A program made the position numbers and the translations under genes. A stretch of 64,000 nt of DNA from Hydractinia symbiolongicarpus (taxonomy: Eukaryota > Cnidaria > Hydrozoa > Anthoathecata > Hydractiniidae): positions 35,615,851 to 35,679,850 of the forward strand of contig NC_079877.1 in NCBI RefSeq assembly GCF_029227915.1, in the 5' to 3' direction. The notes under the pieces are model-generated. The model was not told the DNA's origin. It saw only the letters and a program-made list of their open reading frames with translations, and searched no databases. The number at the start of each line of letters is the position of its first letter. Position 1 is the stretch's first letter. Below, piece after piece: positions 1 through 15,000 of this stretch.

Positions 1-3000
1 ATACGGGCCGAGTCCGGGATTTACGGGAAATCGCAGGTTTTCCTTTGCCGGCGAATAAACCACTTTCATTAAGCGTCTCATCAAAAATGAAAACACTTCT
101 GAAAACTACAAGTCTCATGCGTTTTAGTGGTGAAAAAATAATTTTAAAATTCGTTCGGGAAATGAGTTTACTCACTGGGTACTTTCCTTGTATACTTTTG
201 ACTATACGGGCCGAGTCCGGGATTTACGGGAAATCGCAGGTTTTCCTTTGCCGGCGAATAAACCACTTTCATTAAGCGTCTCATCAAAAATGAAAACATT
301 TCTGAAAACTACAAGTCTCATGCGTTTTAGTGGTGAAAAAATAATTTTAAAATTCGTTCGGGAAATGAGTTTACTCACTGGGTACTTTCCTTGTATACTT
401 TTGACTATACGGGCCGAGTCCAAGATTTACGGGAAATCGCAGGTTTTCGTTTGCCGGCGATTAAACTTCTTTTATTCCGCGTCTCATCAAAAATGAAAAC
501 ATTTTTGAAAACTACAAGTCTCATGCCTTTTAGTGGTGAAAAAATAATTTACAAAATCGTTCGGGAATTAAGTTTACACCCTGGGTACTTTGTTTATATA
601 CTTTTGACTATACAGGCCGAGTCCAGGATTTAAGGGAAATCGCAGGTTTTAGTTTGCCTGCGATTAAACTTCTTTTATTCAGCGTCTCATCAAAAATGAA
701 AACATTTTTGAAAACTACAAGTCTCATGCGTTGTAGTGGTGAAAATATAATTTAAAAAATCGTTCGGAAAATGAGTTTACTCCCTGGGTACTTTCTTTGT
801 ATAATTTTGACTATACGGGCCGAGTCCGGCGTTTACGGGAACTGGCGGGTTTTCGTTTGACGGCGATTAAACTTCTTTTATTCAGCGTCTCATCAAAAAT
901 GAAATCATTTTTGAAAACTACAAGTCTCATAGGCTTTAGTGGTGAAATAATAATTTAAAAAATCGTTTGGGAAATGAGTTTACTCCCTGGGTACTTTCTT
1001 TGTATACTTTTGACTATACGGGCCGAGTCCGGCATTTACGGGAAATCGCAGGTTTTTGTTTGCCGGGGATTAAACTTCTTTTATTCAGCGTCTCATCAAA
1101 AATGAAAACATTTTTGAAAACTACAAGTCTCATGCGTTGTAGTGGTGAAAAAATAATTTAAAAAATCGTTCGGAAAATGAGTTTACTCCCTGGGTACTTT
1201 CTTTGTATACTTTTGACTATACGGGCCGAGTCCGGGATTTACGGGAAGTCGCGGGTTTTCGTTTGCCGGCGTTTAAACTTCTTTTATTCAGCGTCTCATC
1301 AAAAATGAAAACATTTTTATAAACTACAAGTCTCATGGGCTTTAGTGGTGAAATAATAATTTAAAAAATCGTTCGGGAAATGAGTATACACCCTGGGTAC
1401 TTTCTTTGTATACTTTTGACTTTACGGGCCGAGTCCGGGATTTACGGGAAATCGCAGGTTTTCGTTTGCCGGCGAATAAACCACTTTCATTTAGCGTCTC
1501 ATCAAAAATGAAAACATTTCTGAAAACTACAAGTCTCATGCGTTTTAGTGGTGAAAAAATAATTTAAAAATTCGTTCGGGAAATGAGTTTACTCACTGGG
1601 TACTTTCCTTGTATACTTTTGACTATACGGGCCGAGTCCGGGATTTACGGGAAATCGCAGGTTTTCGTTTGCCGGCGATTAAACTTCTTTTATTCCGCGT
1701 CTCATCAAAAATGAAAACATTTTTGAAAACTACAAGTCTCATGCGTTTTAGTGGTGAAAAAATAATTTAAAAATTCGTTCGGAAAATGAGTTTACTCACT
1801 GGGTACTTTCCTTGTATACTTTTGACTATACTGGCCGAGTCCGGGATTTACGGAAAATCGCGGGTTTTCGTTTGCCGGCTATTAAACTTCTTTTATTCAG
1901 CGTCTCATCAAAAATGAAAACATTTTTAAAAACTACAAGTCTCATAGGCTTTAGTGGTGAAATAATAATTTAAAAAATCGTTTGGAAAATGAGTTTACTC
2001 CCTGGGTACTTTCTTTGTATACTTTTGACTATACGGGCCGAGTCCGGGATTTACGGGAAGTCGCGGGTTTTCGTTTGCCGGGGATTAAACTTCTTTTATT
2101 CAGCGTCTCATCAAAAATGAAAACATTTTTGAAAACTACAAGTCTCATGCGTTTTAGTGGTGAAAAAATAATTTAAAAATTCGTTCGGGAAATGAGTTTA
2201 CTCACTGGGTACTTTCCTTGTATACTTTTGACTATACGGGCCGAGTCCGGGATTTACGGGAAATCGCAGGTTTTCGTTTGCCGGCGATTAAACTTCTTTT
2301 ATTCAGCGTCTCATCAAAAATGAAAACATTTTTAAAAACTACAAGTCTCATGCGTTTTAGTGGTGAAAAAATAATTTAAAAATTCGTTCGGGAAATGAGT
2401 TTACTCACTGGGTACTTTCCTTGTATACTTTTGACTATACGGGCCGAGTCCGGGATTTACGGGAAATCGCAGGTTTTCGTTTGCCGGCGATTAAACTTCT
2501 TTTATTCCGCGTCTCATCAAAAATGAAAACATTTTTGAAAACTACAAGTCTCATGCGTTTTAGTGGTGAAAAAATAATTTAAAAATTCGTTCGGAAAATG
2601 AGTTTACTCACTGGGTACTTTCCTTGTATACTTTTGACTATACGGGCCGAGTCCGGGATTTACGGAAAATCGCGGGTTTTCGTTTGCCGGCTATTAAACT
2701 TCTTTTATTCAGCGTCTCATCAAAAATGAAAACATTTTTAAAAACTACAAGTCTCATAGGCTTTAGTGGTGAAATAATAATTTAAAAAATCGTTTGGGAA
2801 ATGAGTTTACTCCCTGGGTACTTTCTTTGTATACTTTTGACTATACGGGCTGAGTCCGGGATTTACGGGAAATCGCAGGTTTTCGTTTGCCGAGGATTAA
2901 ACTTCTTTTATTCAGCGTCTCATCAAAAATGAAAACATTTTTGAAAACTACAAGTCTCATGCGTTGTAGTGGTGAAAAAATAATTTAAAAAATCGTTCGG

Positions 3001-6000
3001 AAAATGAGTTTACTCCCTGGGTACTTTCTTTGTATACTTTTGACTATACGGGCCGAGTCCGGGATTTACGGGAAGTCGCGGGTTTTCGTTTGCCGGCGTA
3101 TAAACTTCTTTTATTCAGCGTCTCATCAAAAATGAAAACATTTTTAAAAACTACAAGTCTCATGGGCTTTAGTGGTGAAATAATAATTTAAAAAATCGTT
3201 CGGGAAATGAATATACACCCTGGGTACTTTCTTTGTATACTTTTGACTATACGGGCCGAGTCCGGGATTTACGGGAAATCACAGGTTTTCGTTTGCCGGC
3301 GATTAAACTTCTTTTATTCCGCGTCTCATCAAAAATGAAAACATTTTTGAAAACTGCAAGTCTTATGCGTTTTAGTGGTGAAAAAATAATTTAAAAATTC
3401 GTTCGGAAAATGAGTTTACTCACTGGGTACTTTCCTTGTATACTTTTGACTATACGGGCCGAGTCCGGGATTTACGGAAAATCGCGGGTTTTCGTTTGCC
3501 GGCTATTAAACTTCTTTTATTCAGCGTCTCATCAAAAATGAAAACATTTTTGAAAACTACAAGTCTCATAGGCTTTAGTGGTGAAATAATAATTTAAAAA
3601 ATCGTTTGGGAAATGAGTTTACTTCCTGGGTACTTTCTTTGTATACTTTTGACTATACGGGCCGAGTCCGGGATTTACGGGAAATCGCAGGTTTTCGTTT
3701 GCCGAGGATTAAACTTATTTTATTCAGCGTCTCATCAAAAATGAAAACATTTTTGAAAACTACAAGTCTCATGCGTTGTAGTGGTGAAAAAATAATTTAA
3801 AAAATCGTTCGGAAAATGAGTTTACTCCCTGGGTACTTTCTTTGTATACTTTTCACTATACGGGCCGAGTCCGGGATTTACGGGAAATCGCAGGTTTTCG
3901 TTTGCCGAGGATTAAACTTCTTTTATTCAGCGTCTCATCAAAAATGAAAACATTTTTGAAAACTACAAGTCTCATGGGCTTTAGTGGTGAAATAATAATT
4001 TAAAAAATCGTTCGGGAAATGAATATACACCCTGGGTACTTTCTTTGTATACTTTTGACTATACGGGCCGAGTCCGGGATTTACGGGAAATCGCAGGTTT
4101 TCGTTTGCCGGCAAATAAACCACTTCCATTAAGCGTCTCATCAAAAATGAAAACATTTCTGAAAACTACAAGTCTCATGCCTTTTAGTGGTGAAAAAATA
4201 ATTTAAAAATTCGTTCGGGAAATGAGTTTACTCACTGGGTACTTTCCTTGTATACTTTTGACTATACGGGCCGAGTCCGGGATTTACGGGAAATCGCAGG
4301 TTTTCGTTTGCCGAGGATTAAACTTCTTTTATTCAGCGTCTCATCAAAAATGAAAACATTTTTGAAAACTACAAGTCTCATGCGTTGTAGTGGTGAAAAA
4401 ATAATTTAAAAAATCGTTCGGAAACTGAGTTTACTCCCTGGGTACTTTCTTTGTATACATTTGACTATACGGGCCGAGTCCGGGATTTACGGGAAATCGC
4501 GGGTTTTCGTTTGCCGGCGTTTAAACTTCTTTTATTCAGCGTCTCATCGAAAATGAAAACATTTTTTAAAACTACAAGTGTCATGGGCTTTAGTGGTGAA
4601 ATAATAATTTAAAAAATCGTTCGGGAAATGAATATACACCCTGGGTACTTTCTTTGTATACTTTTGATTATACGGGCCGAGTCCGGGATTTACGGGAAAT
4701 CGCAGGTTTTCGTTTGCCGGCGAATAAACCACTTCCATTAAGCGTCTCATCAAAAATGAAAACATTTCTGAAAACTACAAGTTTCATGCCTTTTAGTGGT
4801 GAAAAAATAATTTAAAAAATCGTTCGGAAAATGAGTTTACTCCCTTGGTACTTTCTTTGTATACTTTTGACTATACGGGCCGAGTCCGGGATTTACGGGA
4901 AGTCGCGGGTTTTCGTTTGCCGGCGTTTAAACTTCTTTTATTCAGCGTCTCATCAAAAATGAAAACATTTTTAAAAACTACAAGTCTCATGGGCTTTAGT
5001 GGTGAAATAATAATTTAAAAAATCGTTCGGGAAATGAATATACACCCTGGGTACTTTCTTTGTATACTTTTGACTATACGGGCCGAGTCCGGGATTTACG
5101 GGAAATCGCAGGTTTTCGTTTGCCGGCGAATAAACCACTTCCATTAAGCGTCTCATCAAAAATGAAAACATTTCTGAAAACTACAAGTCTCATGCCTTTT
5201 AGTGGTGAAAAAATAATTTAAAAATTCGTTCGGGAAATGAGTTTACTCACTGGGTACTTTCCTTGTATACTTTTGACTATACGGGCCGAGTCCGGGATTT
5301 ACGGAAAATCGCGGGTTTTCGTTTGCCGGCTATTAAACTTCTTTTATTCAGCGTCTCATCAAAAATGAAAACATTTTTAAAAACTACAAGTCTCATAGGC
5401 TTTAGTGGTGAAATAATAATTTAAAAAATCGTTTGGGAAATGAGTTTACTCCCTGGGTACTTTCTTTGTATACTTTTGACTATACGGGCCGAGTCCGGGA
5501 TTTACGGGAAATCGCAGGTTTTCGTTTGCCGAGGATTAAACTTCTTTTATTCAGCGTCTCATCAAAAATGAAAACATTTTTAAAAACTACAAGTCTCATG
5601 CGTTGTAGTGGTGAAAAAATAATTTAAAAAATCGTTCGGAAAATGAGTTTACTCCCTGGGTACTTTCCTTGTATACTTTTGACTATACGGGCCGAGTCCG
5701 GGATTTCCGGGAAAGCGCATGTTTTCGTTTGCCGGCGATTAAACTTCTTTTATTCAGCGTCTCATCAAAAATGAAAACATTTTTAAAAACTACAAGCCTC
5801 ATGGGCTTTAGTGGTGAAATAATAATTTAAAAAATCGTTCGGGAAATGAATATACACCTTGGGTACTTTCTTTGTATACTTTTGACTATACGGGCCGAGT
5901 CCGGGATTTACGGGAAATCGCAGGTTTTCGTTTGCCGAGGATTAAACTTCTTTTATTCAGCGTCTCATCAAAAATGAAAACATTTTTGAAAACTACAAGT

Positions 6001-9000
6001 CTCATGCGTTGTAGTGGTGAAAAAATAATTTAAAAAATCGTTCGGGAAATGAGTTTACTCACTGGGTACTTTCCTTGTATACTTTTGACTATACGGGCCG
6101 AGTCCGGGATTTACGGGAAATCGCAGGTTTTCGTTTGCCGAGGATTAAACTTCTTTTATTCAGCGTCTCATCAAAAATGAAAACATTTTTCAAAACTACA
6201 AGTCTCATGGGCTTTAGTGGTGAAATAATAATTTAAAAAATCGTTCGGGAAATGAATATACACCCTGGGTACTTTCTTTGTATACTTTTGACTATACGGG
6301 CCGAGTCCGGGATTTACGGGAAATCGCAGGTTTTCGTTTGCCGGCGAATAAACCACTTCCATTAAGCGTCTCATCAAAAATGAAAACATTTCTGAAAACT
6401 AAAAGTCTCATGCCTTTTAGTGGTGAAAAAATAATTTAAAAATTCGTTCGGGAAATGAGTTTACTCACTGGGTACTTTCCTTGTATACTTTTGACTATAC
6501 GGGCCGAGTCCGGGATTTACGGGAAATCGCAGGTTTTCGTTTGCCGAGGATTAAACTTCTTTTATTCAGCGTCTCATCAAAAATGAAAACATTTTTGAAA
6601 ACTACAAGTCTCATGCGTTGTAGTGGTGAAAAAATAATTTAAAAAATCGTTCGGAAAATGAGTTTACTCCCTGGGTACTTTCTTTGTATACTTTTGACTA
6701 TACGGGCCGAGTCCGGGATTTACGGGAAATCGCGGGTTTTCGTTTGCCGGCGTTTAAACTTCTTTTATTCAGCGTCTCATCAAAAATGAAAACATTTTTT
6801 AAAACTACAAGTCTCATGGGCTTTAGTGGTGAAATAATAATTTAAAAAATCGTTCGGGAAATGAATATACACCCTGGGTACTTTCTTTGTATACTTTTGA
6901 CTATACGGGCCGAGTCCGGGATTTACGGGAAATCGCAGGTTTTCGTTTGCCGGCGAATAAACCACTTCCATTAAGCGTCTCATCAAAAATGAAAACATTT
7001 CTGAAAACTACAAGTTTCATGCCTTTTAGTGGTGAAAAAATAATTTAAAAAATCGTTCGGAAAATGAGTTTACTCCCTGGGTACTTTCTTTGTATACTTT
7101 TGACTATACGGGCCGAGTCCGGGATTTACGGGAAGTCGCGGGTTTTCGTTTGCCGGCTATTAAACTTCTTTTATTCAGCGTCTCATCAAAAATGAAAACA
7201 TTTTTAAAAACTACAAGTCTCATAGGCTTTAGTGGTGAAATAATAATTTAAAAAATCGTTTGGGAAATGAGTTTACTCCCTGGGTACTTTCTTTGTATAC
7301 TTTTGACTATACGGGCCGAGTCCGGGATTTACGGGAAATCGCAGGTTTTCGTTTGCCGGCGAATAAACCACTTCCATTAAGCGTCTCATCAAAAATGAAA
7401 ACATTTTTAAAAACTACAAGTCTCATGCGTTGTAGTGGTGAAAAAATAATTTAAAAAATCGTTCGGAAAATGAGTTTACTCCCTGGGTACTTTCTTTGTA
7501 TACTTTTGACTATACGGGCCGAGTCCGGGATTTATGGGAAGTCGCGGGTTTTCGTTTGCCGGCGTTTAAACTTCTTTTATTCAGCGTCTCATCAAAAATG
7601 AAAACATTTTTAAAAACTACAAGTCTCATGGGCTTTAGTGGTGAAATAATAATTTAAAAAATCGTTCGGGAAATAAATATACACCCTGGGTACTTTCTTT
7701 GTATACTTTTGACTATACGGGCCGAGTCCGGGATTTACGGGAAATCGCAGGTTGCCGTTTGCCGAGGATTAAACTTCTTTTATTCAGCGTCTCATCAAAA
7801 ATGAAAACATTTTTGAAAAATACAAGTCTCATGCGTTGTAGTGGTGAAAAAATAATTTAAAAAATCGTTCGGGAAATGAGTTTACTCACTGGGTACTTTC
7901 CTTGTATACTTTTGACTATACGGGCCGAGTCCGGGATTTACGGGAAATCGCAGGTTTTCGTTTGCCGAGGATTAAACTTCTTTTATTCAGCGTCTCATCA
8001 AAAATGAAAACATTTTTGAAAACTACAAGTCTCATGGGCTTTAGTGGTGAAATAATAATTTAAAAAATCGTTCGGGAAATGAATATACACCCTGGGTACT
8101 TTCTTTGTATACCTTTGACTATACGGGCCGAGTCCGGGATTTACGGGAAATCGCAGGTTTTCGTTTGCCGGCGAATAAACCACTTCCATTAAGCGTCTCA
8201 TCAAAAATGAAAACATTTCTGAAAACTACAAGTCTCATGCCTTTTAGTGGTGAAAAAATAATTTAAAAAATCGTTCGGGAATTGAGTTTACACCCTGGGT
8301 ACTTTGTTTATATACTTTTGACTATACGGGCCGAGTCCAGGATTTATGGGAAATCGCAGGTTTTCGTTTGCCGGCGATTAAACTTCTTTTATTCAGCGTC
8401 TCATCAAAAATGAAAACATTTTTGAAAACTACAAGTCTCATGCGTTGTAGTGGTGAAAATATAATTTAAAAAATCGTTCGGAAAATGAGTTTACTCCCTG
8501 GGTACTTTCTTTGTATACTTTTGACTATACGGGCCGAGTCCGGCGTTTACGGGAAATGGCGGGTTTTCGTTTGACGGCGATTAAACTTCTTTTATTCAGC
8601 GTCTCATGAAAAATGAAAACATTTTTGAAAACTACAAGTCTCATGCGTTTTAGTGGTGAAAAAACAATTTTAAAATTCGTTCGGGAAATGAGTTTACTCA
8701 CTGGGTACTTTCCTTGTATACTTTTGACTATACGGGCCGAGTCCGAGATTTACGGGAAATCGCAGGTTTTCGTTTGCCGGCGATTAAACTTCTTTTATTC
8801 CGCGTCTCATCAAAAATGAAAACATTTTTGAAAACTACAAGTCTCATGCCTTTTAGTGGTGAAAAAATAATTTAAAAAATCGTTCGGGAATTGAGTTTAC
8901 ACCCTGGGTACTTTGTTTATATACTTTTGACTATACAGGCCGAGTCCAGGATTTAAGGGAAATGGCAGGTTTTAGTTTGCCGGCGATTAAACTTCTTTTA

Positions 9001-12000
9001 TTCAGCGTCTCATCAAAAATGAAAACATTTTTGAAAACTACAAGTCTCATGCGTTGTAGTGGTGAAAATATAATTTAAAAAATAGTTCGGAAAATGAGTT
9101 TACTCCCTGGGTACTTTCTTTGTATACTTTTGACTATACGGGCCGAGTCCGGCGTTTACGGGAACTGGCGCGTTTTCGTTTGACGGCGATTAAACTTTTT
9201 TTATTCAGCGTCTCATCAAAAATGAAATCATTTTTGAAAACTACAAGTCTCATGCGTTTTAGTGGTGAAAACATAATTTAAAAATTCGTTCGGGAAATGA
9301 GTTTACTCACTGGGTACTTTCCTTGTATACTTTTGACTATACGGGCCGAGTCCGGGATTTACGGAAAATCGCGGGTTTTCGTTTGCCGGCTATTAAACTT
9401 CTTTTATTCAGCGTCTCATCAAAAATGGAAACATTTTTGAAAACTACAAGTCTCATGCGTTTTAGTGGTGAAAAAATAATTTTAAAATTCGTTCGGGAAA
9501 TGAGTTTACTCACTGGGTACTTTCCTTGTATACTTTTGACTATACGGGCCGAGTCCGAGATTTACGGGAAATCGCAGGTTTTCGTTTGCCGGCGATTAAA
9601 CTTCTTTTATTCCGCGTCTCATCAAAAATGAAAACATTTTTGAAAACTACAAGTCTCATGCCTTTTAGTGGTGAAAAAATAATTTAAAAAATCGTTCGGG
9701 AATTGAGTTTACACCCTGGGTACTTTGTTTATATACTTTTGACTATACAGGCCGAGTCCAGGATTTAAGGGAAATGGCAGGTTTTAGTTTGCCGGCGATT
9801 AAACTTCTTTTATTCAGCGTCTCATCAAAAATGAAAACATTTTTGAAAACTACAAGTCTCATGCGTTGTAGTGGTGAAAATATAATTTAAAAAATCGTTC
9901 GGAAAATGAGTTTACTCCCTGGGTACTTTCTTTGTATACTTTTGACTATACGGGCCGAGTCCGGCGTTTACGGGAACTGGCGCGTTTTCGTTTGACGGCG
10001 ATTAAACTTCTTTTATTCAGCGTCTCATCAAAAATGAAATCATTTTTGAAAACTACAAGTCTCATGCGTTTTAGAGGTGAAAACATAATTTAAAAATTCG
10101 TTCGGGAAATGAGTTTACTCACTGGGTACTTTCCTTGTATACTTTTGACTATACGGGCCGAGTCCGGGATTTACGGAAAATCGCGGGTTTTCGTTTGCCG
10201 GCTATTAAACTTCTTTTATTCAGCGTCTCATCAAAAATGGAAACATTTTTGAAAACTACAAGTCTCATGCGTTTTAGTGGTGAAAAAATAATTTAAAAAT
10301 TCGTTCGGGAAATGAGTTTACTCACTGGGTACTTTCCTTGTATACTTTTGACTATACGGGCCGAGTCCGGGATTTACGGAAAATCGCGGGTTTTCGTTTG
10401 CCGGCGATTAAACTTCTTTTATTCAGCGTCTCATCAAAAATGAAAACAATTTTAAAAACTACAAGTCTCATAGGCTTTAGTGGTGAAATAATAATTTAAA
10501 AAATCGTTTGGGTAATGAGTTTACTCCCTGGGTACTTTCTTTGTATACTTTTGACTATACGGGCCGAGTCCGGGATTTACGGGAAATCGCAGGTTTTCGT
10601 TTGTCGAGGATTAAACTTCTTTTATTCAGCGTCTCATCAAAAATGAAAACATTTTTGAAAACTACAAGTCTCACGCCTTTTAGTGGTGAAAAAATAATTT
10701 AAAAATTCGTTCGGGAAATGAGTTTACTCACTGGGTACTTTCCTTGTATACTTTTGACTATACGGGCCGAGTCCAGGATTTCCGGGAAATCGCAGGTTTT
10801 CGTTTGCCGGCGAATAAACCACTTCCATTAAGCGTCTCATCAAAAATGAAAACATTTCTGAAAACTACAAGTCTCATGCCTTTTAGTGGTGAAAAAATAA
10901 TTTAAAAATTCGTTCGGGAAATGAGTTTACTCACTGGGTACTTTCCTTGTATACTTTTGACTATACGGGCCGAGTCCGGGATTTCCGGGAAATCGCAGGT
11001 TTTCGTTTGCCGGCGATTAAACTTCTTTTATTCAGCGTCTCATCAAAAATGAAAACATTTTTAAAAACTACAAGTCTCATGGGCTTTAGTGGTGAAATAA
11101 TAATTTAAAAAATCGTTCGGGAAATGAATATACACCCTGGGTACTTTCTTTGTATACTTTTGACTATACGGGCCGAGTCCGGGATTTACGGGAAATCGCA
11201 GGTTTTCGTTTGCCGGCGAATAAACCACTTCCATTAAGCGTCTCATCAAAAATGAAAACATTTCTGAAAACTACAAGTCTCATGCCTTTTAGTGGTGAAA
11301 AAATAATTTAAAAATTCGTTCGGGAAATGAGTTTACTCACTGGGTACTTTCCTTGTATACTTTTGACTATACGGGCCGAGTCCGGGATTTCCGGGAAATC
11401 GCAGCCTTTCGTTTGCCGGCGATTAAACTTCTTTTATTCCGCGTCTCATCAAAAATGAAAACATTTTTGAAAAATACAAGTCTCATGCGTTGTAGTGGTG
11501 AAAAAATAATTTAAAAAATCGTTCGGAAAATGAGTTTACTCCCTGGGTACTTTCTTTGTATACTTTTGACTATACGGGCCGAGTCCGGGATTTACGGGAA
11601 GTCGCGGGTTTTCGTTTGCCGGCGTTTAAACTTCTTTTATTCAGCGTCTTATCAAAAATGAAAACATTTTTAAAAACTACAAGTCTCATGGGCTTTAGTG
11701 GTAAAATAATAATTTAAAAAATCGTTCGGGAAATGAGTATACACCCTGGGTACTTTCTTTGTATACTTTTGACTATACGGGCCGAGTGCGGGATTTACGG
11801 GAAATCGCAGGTTTTCCTTTGCCGGCGAATAAACCACTTTCATTAAGCGTCTCATCAAAAATGAAAACATTTTTAAAAACTACAAGTCTCATGGGCTTTA
11901 GTGGTGAAATAATAATTTAAAAAATCGTTCGGGAAATGAATATACACCCTGGGTACTTTCTTTGTATACTTTTGACTATACGGGCCGAGTCCGGGATTTA

Positions 12001-15000
12001 CGGGAAATCGCAGGTTTTCGTTTGCCGGCGAATAAACCACTTCCATTAAGCGTCTCATCAAAGATGAAAACATTTCTGAAAACTACAAGTCTCATGCCTT
12101 TTAGTGGTGAAAAAATAATTTAAAAATTCGTTCGGGAAATGAGTTTACTTACTGGGTACTTTCCTTGTATACTTTTGACTATACGGGCCGAGTCCGGGAT
12201 TTCCGGGAAATCGCGGGTTTTCGTTTGCCGGCGATTAAACTTCTTTTATTCCGCGTCTCATCAAAAATGAAAACATTTTTGAAAACTACAAGTCTCATGC
12301 CTTTTAGTGGTGAAAAAATAATTTAAAAAATCGTTCGGGAATTGAGTTTACACCCTGGGTACTTTGTTTATATACTTTTGACTATACGGGCCGAGTCCAG
12401 GATTTATGGGAAATCGCAGGTTTTAGTTTGCCGGCGATTAAACTTCTTTTATTCAGCGTCTCATCAAAAATGAAAACATTTTTGAAAACTGCAAGTCTCA
12501 TGCGTTGTAGTGGTGAAAATATAATTTAAAAAATCGTTCGGAAAATGAGTTTACTCCCTGGGTACTTTCTTTGTATACTTTTGACTATACGGGCCGAGTC
12601 CGGCGTTTACGGGAAATGGCGGGTTTTCGTTTGACGGCGATTAAACTTCTTTTATTCAGCGTCTCATGAAAAATGAAAACATTTTTGAAAACAACAAGTC
12701 TCATGCGTTGTAGTGGTGAAAAAATAATTTAAAAAATCGTTCGGAAAATGAGTTTACTCCCTGGGTACTTTCTTTGTATACTTTTGACTATACGGGCCGA
12801 GTCCGGGATTTACGGGAAGTCGTGGGTTTTCGTTTGCCGGCGTTTAAACTTCTTTTATTCAGCGTCTTATCAAAAATGAAAACATTTTTAAAAACTACAA
12901 GTCTCATGGGCTTTAGTGGTGAAATAATAATTTAAAAAATCGTTCGGGAAATGAGTATACACCCTGGGTACTTTCTTTGTATACTTTTGACTATACAGGC
13001 CGAGTGCGGGATTTACGGGAAATCGCAGGTTTTCCTTTGCCGGCGAATAAACCACTTTCATTAAGCGTCTCATCAAAAATGAAAACATTTCTGAAAACTA
13101 CAAGTCTCATGCGTTGTAGTTGTGAAATTATAATTTAAAAAATCGTTCGGAAAATGAGTTTACTCCCGGGGTACTTTCTTTGTATACTTTTGACTATACG
13201 GGCCGAGTCCGGCGTTTACGGGAAATGGCGGGTTTTCGTTTGACGGCGATTAAACTTCCTTTATTCAACGTCTCATCAAAAATGAAAACATTTTTGAAAA
13301 CTACAAGTCTCATGCGTTGTAGTGGTAAAAAAATAATTTAAAAAATCGTTCGGAAAATGAGTTTACTCCCTGGGTACTTTCTTTGTATACTTTTGACTAT
13401 ACGGGCCGAGTCCGGGATTTACGGGAAGTCGCGGGTTTTCGTTTGCCGGCGTTTAAACTTCTTTTATTCAGCGTCTCATCAAAAATGAAAACATTTTCGA
13501 AAACTACAAGTCTCATGCGTTTTAGTGGTGAAATAATAATTTAAAAAATCGTTCGGGAAATGAGTTTACTCACTGGGTACTTTCCTTGTATACTTTTGAC
13601 TATACGGGCCGAGTCCGAGATTTACGGGAAATCGCAGGTTTTCGTTTGCCGGCGATTAAACTTCTTTTATTCCGCGTCTCATCAAAAATGAAAACATTTT
13701 TGAAAACTACAAGTCTCATGCCTTTTAGTGGTGAAAAAATAATTTAAAAAATCGTTCGGAAAATGAGTTTACTCCCTGGGTACTTTCTTTGTATACTTTT
13801 GACTATACGGGCCGAGTCCGGGATTTACGGGAAGTCGCGGGTTTTCGTTTGCCGGCGTTTAAACTTCTTTTATTCAGCGTCTTATCAAAAATGAAAACAT
13901 TTTTAAAAACTACAAGTCTCATGGGCTTTAGTGGTGAAATAATAATTTAAAAAATCGTTCGGGAAATGAGTATACACCCTGGGTACTTTCTTTGTATACT
14001 TTTGACTATACGGGCCGAGTGCGGGATTTACGGGAAATCGCAGGTTTTCCTTTGCCGGCGAATAAACCACTTTCATTAAGCGTCTCATCAAAAATGAAAA
14101 CATTTCTGAAAACTACATGTCTCATGCGTTTTAGTGGTGAAATAATAATTTAAAAAATCGTTCGGGAAATGAGTTTACTCACTGGGTACTTTCCTTGTAT
14201 ACTTTTGACTATACGGGCCGAGTCCGAGATTTACGGGAAATCGCAGGTTTTCGTTTGCCGGCGATTAAACTTCTTTTATCCCGCGTCTCATCAAAAATGA
14301 AAACATTTTTGAAAACTACAAGTCTCATGCCTTTTAGTGGTGAAAAAATAATTTAAAAAATCGTTCGGGAATTGAGTTTACACCCTGGGTACTTTGTTTA
14401 TATACTTTTGACTATACGGGCCGAGTCCAGGATTTAAGGGAAATCGCAGGTTTTAGTTTGCCGGCGATTAAACTTCTTTTATTCAGCGTCTCATCAAAAA
14501 TGAAAACATTTTTGAAAACTACAAGTCTCATGCGTTGTAGTGGTGAAAAAATAATTTAAAAAATCGTTTGGAAAATGAGTTTACTCCCTGGGTACTTTCT
14601 TTGTATACTTTTGACTATACGGGCCGAGTCCGGGATTTACGGGAAGTCGCGGGTTTTCGTTTGCCGGCGTTTAAACTTCTTTTATTCAGCGTCTCATCAA
14701 AAATGAAAACATTTTTAAAAACTACAAGTCTCATGGGCTTTAGTGGTGAAATAATTATTTAAAAAATCGTTCGGGAAATGATTATACACCCTGGGTACTT
14801 TCTTTGTATACTTTTGACTATACGGGCCGAGTCCGGGATTTACGGGAAATCGCAGGTTTTCGTTTGCCGGCGAATAAACCACTTCCATTAAGCGTCTCAT
14901 CAAAAATGAAAACATTTCTGAAAACTACAAGTCTCATGCCTTTTAGTGGTGAAAAAATAATTTAAAAATTCGTTCGGGAAATGAGTTTACTCACTGGGTA